A DNA stretch of 11,496 nucleotides from Actinomycetota bacterium (GTDB taxonomy: Bacteria; Actinomycetota; Actinomycetes; Nanopelagicales; Nanopelagicaceae). The stretch spans positions 1 to 11,496 of the forward strand of contig SXRC01000057.1 of assembly GCA_005793655.1 (NCBI GenBank), given 5' to 3'. Positions 1 to 6,587 of this stretch are shown piece by piece (position 1 is the first letter of the stretch; every line of letters starts with the position of its first letter). The notes beneath the pieces are model-generated. The model did no database searches. It saw only the letters and a program-made list of their open reading frames with translations, and was not told the origin of the DNA. The position numbers and the translations under genes were made by a program.

Positions 1-1115
1 CGATTCTCTAATACCTCATGAAATAACTGTGCTGGCTCCACTCGGCCTTTTAAATTATCTGGCACCTGATTTACTACCCGTCTAAATACATCAGCCAGCC
101 ACTGTTTAACTACTACCGAATATGAAGTATGAGGGGTGAACTCTCTGGCTTTGTAACGATCATAGGAGGCAAGTAATCGCTTTGCCTGCAGCTCCTCTGT
201 TTGTAATCCCATCAAATCATATAAACGATTGGCATGATATCTGGCTGCAACTAACTTTGGTTGAAATCTTATTGATCCCTTATCACCGTCCGTAGTAACC
301 TCAACCTCTTCCACTGCAAATTCTAAATCCTGCAGTGATCTCATCGCCCGCTCCACCGCCTGCCTATCTGATGCATCTAATATCTGTGGCTCCTTAAGCA
401 TCTTCCATAATCTTCGATACCTTCTTATTACACCATCTGATGCTCGCACTGGATCTATCTCCTTTGATAAGACCCCAGCGAGTGCTAAATCCTCCAACTC
501 TGCTGCCACATTAAAGTGAGTCAGCTCCAAATCATGCTCGCGCTGGCCATCACTTAAAGATTTATGAAACTCACCAGTCTCAACATCCACTAAATATGCG
601 GCAAAATCATTGGCATCTCTTCTAAATAAAGTGTTTGATAATGAGCAATCCCCCCACCAAAATCCAATCAAATGCATTCTGACCAAAAGTAATGCGAGTG
701 CGTTCGCCATATTTAAAATCTCAATTGGTGTGACCGCGCTGCTTAAGATCACTCGATAAGGTAGTGAGTAGGGTAGATATTTAGTAACTAAAACAGCTGC
801 TAACTCATTACCCTCTTTATCTAATCGGCCCTCAATTACTGCAACCGGCTCCACAACTGGTGCGGTGCGTTGATTTAAATCTCGAAGCAGGGTGTACTCC
901 CGATTAGCAAACTCTGAAACTGTCTCCTTGACTGCAAATATTTGGCTATTACTGCGTTTTTGATCTGATCTAATTAACCTGACTATGTGCCGTGAGATTC
1001 CACGCATTGAGGTTAGGACTTCATCCTCTGGCCAATTCTCGAGTGGTTGATCCCAAGGCAGATTTGCTAAGGTTGCAATCTCCTCGCCTAATCCTTTGAT
1101 TTGTAGCCCACTCAT
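1..1115 (-). CDS. DUF4032 domain protein, kinase-like (3' end outside the window)
   Basis: About 371 codons are visible from the ATG at 1115-1113; the C-terminus lies beyond base 1. I translated the reverse strand and found no internal stop in the parts checked. The hallmark is a kinase-fold catalytic region: GFWWGDCSLSN at about residues 151-161, where Asp156 and Asn161 take the place of the HGD...N catalytic loop, followed by YLVDVETGE with Asp177 at the position of the metal-binding DFG aspartate. FAVKE near residue 63 could supply the ATP lysine. This pattern, with the following NVAAELEDLA stretch, matches DUF4032 proteins of Actinobacteria, sometimes labelled lipopolysaccharide-kinase-like. 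Substrate and role are unknown. No signal peptide or membrane segment is visible. It is divergent from the AI-2E-like gene across 78 bp. An AGAGAG lies upstream of the start, at a long distance. The family call is strong; any activity is inference. Confidence 0.85.
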   Translation of the reverse strand, partial: MSGLQIKGLGEEIATLANLPWDQPLENWPEDEVLTSMRGISRHIVRLIRSDQKRSNSQIFAVKETVSEFANREYTLLRDLNQRTAPVVEPVAVIEGRLDKEGNELAAVLVTKYLPYSLPYRVILSSAVTPIEILNMANALALLLVRMHLIGFWWGDCSLSNTLFRRDANDFAAYLVDVETGEFHKSLSDGQREHDLELTHFNVAAELEDLALAGVLSKEIDPVRASDGVIRRYRRLWKMLKEPQILDASDRQAVERAMRSLQDLEFAVEEVEVTTDGDKGSIRFQPKLVAARYHANRLYDLMGLQTEELQAKRLLASYDRYKAREFTPHTSYSVVVKQWLADVFRRVVNQVPDNLKGRVEPAQLFHEVLEN

Positions 1116-1193
1116 AGGCTTATTCTCTCTTATTTAACCTGCACTCACTAATCAAATCCGCTTACTGATGGCAAAAGAGGTTAAAATTACTAA

Positions 1194-2336
1194 ATGGCTA
1201 GATTTAATAAACCAAAAATTAGTAGAAAATTAACTCCACTGCTTCGTCGTAAGGGTAGGAGCAATCTGGTGGAGGATTTTGGTGTTGCTGGCAAACGAGT
1301 TGACACTACTCACCCATTTTACTTTGGTTTTATGGTCACAGTTGGTGCATTAATCGCATTAACCATACTTAGAGCGTTAGCCTCAGCAAGTTCAGTATTT
1401 ATCTTAATTATTATTTCATTATTTTTAGCAGCTGGCTTAAATCCAGCGGTGATGTTTTTCCAAAATCTTGGCTTAAAGCGAGGAGCAGCGGTAGGTGCGG
1501 TGATGGCCTCAGTCTTAGCCTTTGTTGGCTTATTCATCGCAATTGCAGCTCCGCCTTTAGTTGATCAAGGTAATCAACTACTTGATAACGCCCCACAATT
1601 AGTAAAAGATTTAAACAACAACGCTTTTATTAATGAGTTAAACATTAAATATGGAGTGATTGATTCTCTGGAAATCCGGCTTAATTCGATTATTAAGGAT
1701 GGCCAATTTGCGATCACCGCTTTTGGTGGCGTAATTGGGGTGGGAAGGGCTGTGGTAAGTGGATTACTTTCAGCTTTCACTATCTTAGTTTTAACTCTTT
1801 ACTTCCTAGCATCTCTGCCACAGGTTATAAAGATCAGCTTGCGATTTGTACCAGCAACTAGGCGCGATCGGGTATCAAAGCTCAGCAATGCAATTATTAG
1901 CAGAGTTGGATCATTTGTTGGCGGCCAAGCAATTATCGCTACCTTAGCTGCCATTTTTATTTTGATTATGGGCTTAACAATTGGCATGCCATACCCAGGA
2001 CCTCTTGCCATGGTGGTCTTAGTCTGTGGCTTTATTCCACTTATTGGCCATTTTATTGGGATGACGGTTGTCACCTTAGTTAGCCTTACCGATTCTTTAA
2101 GCACAGCAGTTATTGCACTAGTTGCTTACATAATTTATGTTCAAATTGAAAATTATGTAATCACACCAAGGATTATGCGAAAGTCGTTAGCAATTCCAGG
2201 ACTGGTAACAATTATTGCAGCACTTCTTGGCGCATCCCTGCTCGGATTAGTTGGTGGGCTACTTGCGGTGCCAATTGCAGCCGCATTTCTTCTTATATTA
2301 GATGAGGTAGTTTTTCCAAGAGCTGATCAATCTTAA
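1194..2336 (+). CDS. AI-2E family transporter (UPF0118-type membrane protein)
   Basis: The 380-residue protein has the family layout. A short basic cytoplasmic N-terminus (about 1-38) leads to hydrophobic segments near 41-63, 64-82 and 99-120. A hydrophilic stretch follows (about 122-170), then a C-terminal bundle near 188-208, 243-265, 267-295, 300-316 and 335-370. Family signatures are the GFIPLIGHFIG block (about 279-289) and ENYVITPRIMRK (about 319-330), followed by a glycine-rich hydrophobic end. Members range from the E. coli TqsA-type AI-2 exporter to Na+/H+ antiporters, so the family name does not fix the cargo, and nothing nearby suggests quorum sensing. The ATG at 1194 has AGAGG at 1176-1180, a rather long 13-base spacing. 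The stop shares a TTAA with the stop of the converging hydrolase gene, leaving no room for a terminator. Confidence 0.88.
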   Translation: MARFNKPKISRKLTPLLRRKGRSNLVEDFGVAGKRVDTTHPFYFGFMVTVGALIALTILRALASASSVFILIIISLFLAAGLNPAVMFFQNLGLKRGAAVGAVMASVLAFVGLFIAIAAPPLVDQGNQLLDNAPQLVKDLNNNAFINELNIKYGVIDSLEIRLNSIIKDGQFAITAFGGVIGVGRAVVSGLLSAFTILVLTLYFLASLPQVIKISLRFVPATRRDRVSKLSNAIISRVGSFVGGQAIIATLAAIFILIMGLTIGMPYPGPLAMVVLVCGFIPLIGHFIGMTVVTLVSLTDSLSTAVIALVAYIIYVQIENYVITPRIMRKSLAIPGLVTIIAALLGASLLGLVGGLLAVPIAAAFLLILDEVVFPRADQS

Positions 2337-3043
2337 ACTTCAGTTGGTAGCGGCAATCTACTTGGTGCAATCACTTTAACAATCTCACTTAATACCAGGT
2401 GAACCATTGGTTCACCTACCAATAGATGCTTACCCCCCGCCACATCAATCTGCCTTAAATTCTTAACTTTAGAAAACTTATCTCTTGCCGCCGCTGGCTT
2501 TAAGTAATCATCTAACTCTGGAATTAATGCAGTGATACCCCTGCCATCTTTTATCCAAAACTCTAGATCTTCATCCGTGGTAGATAACATCGGCGGACTT
2601 AGCAAGATTAACTCTTTAATTCTTTTATCTCTGGCGTATTGCAATGCCAGCTCTGTGCCAAAGGACCAGCCAATTACATATAGATTTTTTACCTTTAATT
2701 GCTCAAAACAGTACTCAAGGGCTGCAAGGACATCTAACTTTTCAGATTTACCACCGTCATACTCTCCCTGACTACTTCCTGCCTCACTTGTACTTCCCCG
2801 AGTATTAAATCTAATTATTTCAATGCCAGACATGGCAGGTAATCGATTGGCTGCTTTTTTATAGATATGTGAATCCATCATTCCCCCACCTGATGGGTTG
2901 GGATGAAGCATTAGTAATGAGCCAGTTATTTCACCTAATGGGGTGCTGACCTGACCAATCAAATTGAGCCCATCACCAGTTTTAATCGTAATTTGTGTGC
3001 GCTGAGCGGGTAAAACAGTTGAAGGTCGGATTAACTCTGCCAT
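2333..3043 (-). CDS. alpha/beta hydrolase, COG2945-like
   Basis: This 236-residue protein of single-domain hydrolase size has the expected elements in order: an oxyanion-side LHPNPSGGGMMDSHI block (about 46-60), FNTRGSTSEAGSS followed by GEYDGG (about 79-98), the nucleophile elbow GWSFG with Ser127, an acid candidate Asp178 or Asp179 in PELDDY, and His206 in GGKHLLVGEP. The triad is therefore complete. The LHPNP...GG.MDS and FN.RG...G..DGG motifs are those of the small cytoplasmic COG2945 hydrolases, whose natural substrates are mostly unknown. There is no signal peptide. The gene shares its stop with the AI-2E gene and lies back to back with the aldehyde dehydrogenase, with 22 bp between the two start codons. 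Its N-terminal 14 or so residues are longer than the domain needs, so a later start is possible. Confidence 0.85.
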   Translation of the reverse strand: MAELIRPSTVLPAQRTQITIKTGDGLNLIGQVSTPLGEITGSLLMLHPNPSGGGMMDSHIYKKAANRLPAMSGIEIIRFNTRGSTSEAGSSQGEYDGGKSEKLDVLAALEYCFEQLKVKNLYVIGWSFGTELALQYARDKRIKELILLSPPMLSTTDEDLEFWIKDGRGITALIPELDDYLKPAAARDKFSKVKNLRQIDVAGGKHLLVGEPMVHLVLSEIVKVIAPSRLPLPTEV

Positions 3044-3046
3044 AAA

Positions 3047-3060
3047 AAGAGTTTACTCTT
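3047..3060. repeat. inverted repeat in the 22-bp divergent spacer
   Basis: AAGAGT-TT-ACTCTT is a perfect inverted repeat with 6-base arms and a 2-base centre. It fills most of the space between the hydrolase start (3043, minus) and the aldehyde dehydrogenase start (3066, plus). Each arm also places an AAGAG upstream of one start codon, at long spacings of 12-14 bases. It could therefore be an operator, a pair of weak ribosome-binding sites, or chance in AT-rich DNA. The function is not established. Confidence 0.4.
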
Positions 3061-3065
3061 ACCTT

Positions 3066-4529
3066 ATGAACCTTGAAGCCACCTTTGAAAAGTGTGATCC
3101 AAAAACAGGTGAGGTAATTGCTAATTATAAAAACTTCACAACGGATGAGGTATTCACCCAAGTAAACCTTGCTCAAGTTGCAACTCTTCGCTGGCAGGAG
3201 TTCGGCGCTATCGCCCGAAAGCGCACCTTACTTAAATGGGCATCTTATATAACTCAAAATCAAAAAGAGATTGCTGCGTTAGTAGCAACGGAGTGTGGCA
3301 AACCATTAGGTGATGCATCCTTAGAGGTTTCTATTGCAATTGATCACCTTGCCTGGGCGGCAAAGCATGCCAAAGAGATTATGCAAAAACAAAATCGCCC
3401 AGCTGGTTTATTGATGTTTAACATGAAAGCGCAGGTGCAACGATCACCCCTTGGTGTTGTTGGCGTGATTGGTCCGTGGAATTATCCGATCTTTACTCCA
3501 ATGGGCTCAATTGCTTATGCATTAGCTGCTGGAAATGCAGTTGTTTTTAAACCATCTGAGTTCACTCCAGGTGTTGGTAAGTGGTTGGCAGATTCATTTG
3601 CACTCATTGCACCATTTGAAAATATTTTTGCAACAGTTACTGGTCTGCCAGATACCGGTAGAGCGTTAACTCAATCAAAGATTAATAAGCTCTCATTTAC
3701 TGGATCTACTAAAACTGCTAAGAAGGTGGCAGAAAGTTGCGCCCAATCAATGATTCCAGTTGTGCTGGAGTGTGGTGGTAAGGATCCTGTAATTGTGGCT
3801 GCAGATGCTGATATAAAACTTGCGGCCGAATACACACTTTGGTCTGCCATGGCTAATGCTGGCCAATCTTGTATTGGGGCAGAAAGAGTTTATGTAGTCG
3901 AAACGGTTGCTGATCAATTTATTGAAGAGATAAGCAAGATGGCAAAGAAGATTGAGGTTGGCAAAGATTATGGACCAGCCACCATGCCATCACAGTTGCA
4001 AGTAATTCAATCCCACTTAGATGATGCCAAAGCAAAGGGAGCTAAGTTTTTATTAGGGGGAACCGATTCCATAAAAGGTGCCTATGCTGAACCGGTAATA
4101 ATGTTGGATGTGCCTGAGGATTCAACTGCAATGACGCAAGAGACCTTTGGGCCAACCATCGCTATAAATAAGGTAACTAACACTGATGAAGCAATTAAGT
4201 TATCCAATGCCAGCTCTTATGGACTTGCTGCAGCAGTTTTTTCCAAGCGAGAGGGTGAAAAAATTGCTTCAAAGTTAGCTTGTGGCATGGTCTCCATAAA
4301 CTCCGTCTTTTTATTTGCTGCAGTTGCATCTGTGCCATTTGGTGGCGTTAAAGATTCTGGCTATGGCCGCATTCATGGCGCAGAAGGTTTACTTGAGTAC
4401 ACCTACGCACGCACAGTAGTTAAGACTAGATTTAGAATCCCACTTAGATTTACAACCTTTAAGCGCACAAAAGTTTCAGAAAAAATCTTGACAACTTTAA
4501 TTAAGCGCTTACACGGAAGAAAGAAGTAG
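3066..4529 (+). CDS. NAD(P)-dependent aldehyde dehydrogenase
   Basis: The enzyme would oxidise an aldehyde to its carboxylate in the cytoplasm. All ALDH superfamily landmarks are present in 487 residues: PWNYP with Asn139, FKPSE with cofactor-binding Lys162, FTGST (211-215) of the nucleotide fold, ECGGK with general base Glu235, GQSC with nucleophile Cys269, ETFGP (359-363), and PFGGVKDSGYGR (424-435). The length is typical. The last 35 or so residues (from RFRIPLRF) are very basic and end in HGRKK; I recall similar tails in actinobacterial ALDHs of this subgroup. The N-terminal FEKCDPKTGEVI supports the ATG at 3066. The substrate cannot be read from sequence. The nearby SDRs and sugar-acid dehydratase make a sugar or short-chain aldehyde plausible, but this gene is not in their operons. 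It ends 2 bp from the converging PLP enzyme. Confidence 0.93.
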   Translation: MNLEATFEKCDPKTGEVIANYKNFTTDEVFTQVNLAQVATLRWQEFGAIARKRTLLKWASYITQNQKEIAALVATECGKPLGDASLEVSIAIDHLAWAAKHAKEIMQKQNRPAGLLMFNMKAQVQRSPLGVVGVIGPWNYPIFTPMGSIAYALAAGNAVVFKPSEFTPGVGKWLADSFALIAPFENIFATVTGLPDTGRALTQSKINKLSFTGSTKTAKKVAESCAQSMIPVVLECGGKDPVIVAADADIKLAAEYTLWSAMANAGQSCIGAERVYVVETVADQFIEEISKMAKKIEVGKDYGPATMPSQLQVIQSHLDDAKAKGAKFLLGGTDSIKGAYAEPVIMLDVPEDSTAMTQETFGPTIAINKVTNTDEAIKLSNASSYGLAAAVFSKREGEKIASKLACGMVSINSVFLFAAVASVPFGGVKDSGYGRIHGAEGLLEYTYARTVVKTRFRIPLRFTTFKRTKVSEKILTTLIKRLHGRKK

Positions 4530-4531
4530 TG

Positions 4532-5680
4532 CTACAAACTCTTTGTAATCCGATCAATACCTTCAGTGATTAATTCTGGGCTTGTGCCAAAGTTCAGTCG
4601 GACAAAGCTCTTATGTTTTGGTCCATATAAAACACCACCATTCAATGCAACCTTTCCTTTTTCTAATATCTTAGCTGCTGGATCCTCCCCTAATCCAATG
4701 CCGCTAACATCAAGCCAGCCTAGGTAGCCAAAATCTGGAATTCGATACTTTACCGCTGGTAATTTACTTTGCAGTAAATTGCTTAGTAATTTCCTATTTT
4801 CATCTAATGTGATTAATACTCCATCTAACCAATTAACAGAGTCTGAATAAGCTGCAGTTGATGCGACTGCGCCAAATAAGGATGCCCGCCAAGTTACTGC
4901 CAGTGGCATTTTGTTAATTCGCTCCTGCAGCTCACTTGATTGGGTAATGATAAGAGCGCACTTAAGCCCAGCTAAGTTAAAGGATTTACTAGCGCTGGTA
5001 ATAATAATTCCAACCTCTTTAGCAACATCACTTACCGCAAGGAATGGTGTGAAGCTCTTTGCATCATAGGAAAGTGGGGCATGGATCTCATCACTTAAAA
5101 TCACTACTTGATAACGCTTTGCTAACTCAGCTAACGCACTTAATTGTTGCTTATCAAATATAACCCCAACTGGATTATGGGGGTGGCATAAAATATGGAC
5201 TTTAACCCCGTCCTTATACTCTTTTTCAATCGCTGGTAAATCTAATTTGTAATTTAAATCTTCCTCAATAAGTGGGGTGTCAACTGTGGTGGCATTAATC
5301 TCAGTAATCCAGCGCCAGATATTTTCATAAACTGGTGAGTTAAGCATTACCTTCTCACCCGGCTTAATTAAGGTGCGCATGATCTCCACAATGCCAACAC
5401 CAACATCAGTTGCCACTCGCATTTGTTTGGTATCAACCTGCCAACCCCAACGAGATTGGGAGAATTTGGCGAAGGCATCAAATAACTCTGGAAATGGCCC
5501 AAGGTATCCAGTATCAGATCGCTCGACCATATCTAGTAAGGCAGCTTTTATAGCAGGAGCGGATGCAAAATCCATCTCAGCAACTGGTAGTGGCAGCACA
5601 TCATTTGGAAATTGTCGCCACTTAACACTTTTGCGTTTACGTAATTGATCAAGTGATAACGCTCGGACGGCATCGACCAT
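4532..5680 (-). CDS. MalY/PatB-family PLP enzyme (C-S lyase or aminotransferase)
   Basis: A fold-type I PLP enzyme of 382 residues, the usual size for the MalY/PatB group. These enzymes typically cleave cystathionine or other cysteine S-conjugates (beta-elimination), and some transaminate. Visible landmarks are VLPLPVAEMDF (28-38), the family's entry motif; CHPHNPVG with PLP-contacting Asn169; SDEIH with Asp197; TSASKSFNLAGLK with Schiff-base Lys232; and FVRLNFGTS with carboxylate-binding Arg361. The reading frame is open further upstream to 5791, but that part overlaps the preceding SDR gene and does not resemble the family. I therefore chose the ATG at 5680, which gives MVDAVRALSLDQLRKRKSVKWR-like homology from the start. 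No strong ribosome-binding site is visible. It lies 31 bp after the SDR stop and is probably co-transcribed with it. The actual substrate is undetermined. Confidence 0.88.
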   Translation of the reverse strand: MVDAVRALSLDQLRKRKSVKWRQFPNDVLPLPVAEMDFASAPAIKAALLDMVERSDTGYLGPFPELFDAFAKFSQSRWGWQVDTKQMRVATDVGVGIVEIMRTLIKPGEKVMLNSPVYENIWRWITEINATTVDTPLIEEDLNYKLDLPAIEKEYKDGVKVHILCHPHNPVGVIFDKQQLSALAELAKRYQVVILSDEIHAPLSYDAKSFTPFLAVSDVAKEVGIIITSASKSFNLAGLKCALIITQSSELQERINKMPLAVTWRASLFGAVASTAAYSDSVNWLDGVLITLDENRKLLSNLLQSKLPAVKYRIPDFGYLGWLDVSGIGLGEDPAAKILEKGKVALNGGVLYGPKHKSFVRLNFGTSPELITEGIDRITKSL

Positions 5681-5711
5681 AAGTGCAAGTATGCCACTTA
5701 TTTTGAAAGAA

Positions 5712-6488
5712 TTAGTAGGTTGCTCGTCCGCCTGAAATATCAAAAGTAAAGCCAGTTGTAAATGAACAAGCCTTTGATCCCATAAATGCAATTATCTCTG
5801 CAACCTCACTTGGCTCACCCAATCGCCCAGCTGGAATCTTTGAAATCATATAATCCAATGTTTCTTTTGCAGTGTTTTTATTAATCGGAGTTGCAATTAC
5901 CGCAGGGGCTAGAGAATTAATCGTGATTCCATCAACTGCCACCTCTTTGGCAACACCTTTTACAAAACCAATTAAGCCAGACTTTGCGGTGTTGTAGGGA
6001 GCCATTTTTGGATTGCCCTCTTTGCCAGCAATCGATGCTACCTGAACAATCCGGCCATACTTTTGCTTTTTCATAATTGGCAACACTGCTTGGGTTAACC
6101 AGATTGCACCAAATAAATTCACCTCAATTACTTTTTGGTAATCATTCCAATTGATCTCTTCAACAAATTTTCCTGTAGGTCCGGGATAGCCTGCACAATT
6201 TACTAACGCATCAAGGCGTTTATGTTTACTGCCTAGAGTGGTAATTATCTCCATTACATTTTTTTGATTTGATATATCTAAAACTAAAGATTCAGCAGTG
6301 CCGCCTGCCTTTGTAATCTGATCTACGCACTCATCAATACCTGCTTGATTTAAATCAATACAGATTACCTTCGCCCCACGAGATGCAATTAATTGGGCGG
6401 CTGATCTACCGATTCCACTACCTGCGCCAGTAACAATTACTACCTGACCTGCGTAGGAGATCTCTTCGAAAGCGCTGTTGTTACTCAT
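5712..6488 (-). CDS. SDR-family NAD-dependent dehydrogenase/reductase (classical)
   Basis: The 258-residue classical short-chain dehydrogenase has TGAGSGIG (20-27), the Rossmann glycine motif; Asp45 at the end of the second strand, which favours NAD(H) over NADP(H); NCAG (97-100); and a complete catalytic tetrad of Asn124, Ser152, Tyr165 and Lys169 (YNTAK). It ends in FDISGGRATY. I associate that ending, with the APAVIATPI and IPAGRLGEPSEVA segments, with SDRs of sugar or sugar-acid catabolism (deoxy-ketoaldonate dehydrogenase type), but FabG-like assignments cannot be excluded. It is the first gene of a two-gene minus-strand unit with the PLP enzyme. It is divergent from the kinase/enolase-paralogue operon. 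A TATAAT box sits only 9 bases before the ATG, so the message may be nearly leaderless, and no Shine-Dalgarno is present. Confidence 0.92.
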   Translation of the reverse strand: MSNNSAFEEISYAGQVVIVTGAGSGIGRSAAQLIASRGAKVICIDLNQAGIDECVDQITKAGGTAESLVLDISNQKNVMEIITTLGSKHKRLDALVNCAGYPGPTGKFVEEINWNDYQKVIEVNLFGAIWLTQAVLPIMKKQKYGRIVQVASIAGKEGNPKMAPYNTAKSGLIGFVKGVAKEVAVDGITINSLAPAVIATPINKNTAKETLDYMISKIPAGRLGEPSEVAEIIAFMGSKACSFTTGFTFDISGGRATY

Positions 6489-6505
6489 AATTATCCGATT
6501 ATACT
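6478..6505 (+). promoter_or_regulatory. candidate promoter of the kinase/enolase-paralogue operon
   Basis: TTGTTA (6478-6483) and TATACT (6500-6505) on the plus strand are separated by 16 bases, a plausible housekeeping-sigma promoter. The -35 lies partly inside the start of the divergent SDR gene, and the -10 overlaps the opposite-strand TATAAT at 6498-6503. Transcription would start near 6512, ahead of every candidate start of the U32-like gene. Confidence 0.45.
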
Positions 6506-6526
6506 TGGCTCATCCTTAGATTTAAA
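6498..6526 (-). promoter_or_regulatory. candidate promoter of the SDR/PLP-enzyme unit, nearly leaderless
   Basis: On the minus strand a perfect TATAAT (6503-6498) is preceded, 17 bases upstream, by TTTAAA (6526-6521) as a poor -35. The SDR start codon begins at 6488, so transcription from this box would start about 1-3 bases before the ATG. Leaderless or near-leaderless messages are common in Actinobacteria. The -10 match is seen; promoter activity is inferred. Confidence 0.55.
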
Positions 6527-6555
6527 AAGTGATTTGAAATGGAGCATGATGGCAT

Positions 6556-6586
6556 CTTGGCCAAGCACGCGTGATCCCAAGGGCCC
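6556..6586. repeat. cluster of perfect short palindromes ahead of the U32-like gene
   Basis: Two palindromes abut, CTTGGCCAAG (6556-6565) and CACGCGTG (6566-6573), and GGGCCC follows at 6581-6586. The block is clearly richer in G+C than its surroundings and sits between the predicted transcription start (about 6512) and the ATG at 6588. It could be an operator or leader structure if translation starts at 6588, or simply coding sequence if an earlier start is used. Confidence 0.35.
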
Positions 6587-6587
6587 G

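Noticed and set aside
1116..1193. Promoters in the 78-bp spacer between the DUF4032 and AI-2E-like genes
   Set aside because: Several partial matches exist (for example TTGATT at 1096-1101), but none has a convincing -10 at proper spacing, so I do not call one.
1168..1233. Short 21-codon frame starting at ATG 1168 ahead of the AI-2E-like gene
   Set aside because: It mostly overlaps the start of the real gene in another frame and shows no recognisable protein character.
1194..2336. Quorum-sensing locus based on the AI-2E name
   Set aside because: The family is broad, and no luxS, lsr or receptor gene is nearby.
4533..4547. Inverted repeat TACAAA-CTC-TTTGTA at the aldehyde dehydrogenase / PLP enzyme junction as a terminator
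   Set aside because: The stem is only six mostly A-T pairs and no T-run follows on either strand; it also lies inside the last codons of the PLP enzyme gene.
5681..5791. Upstream extension of the PLP enzyme reading frame (37 extra residues, hydrophobic and possibly signal-like)
   Set aside because: It overlaps the C-terminal coding sequence of the preceding SDR in another frame and has no family similarity; the MalY/PatB pattern begins at the ATG at 5680.
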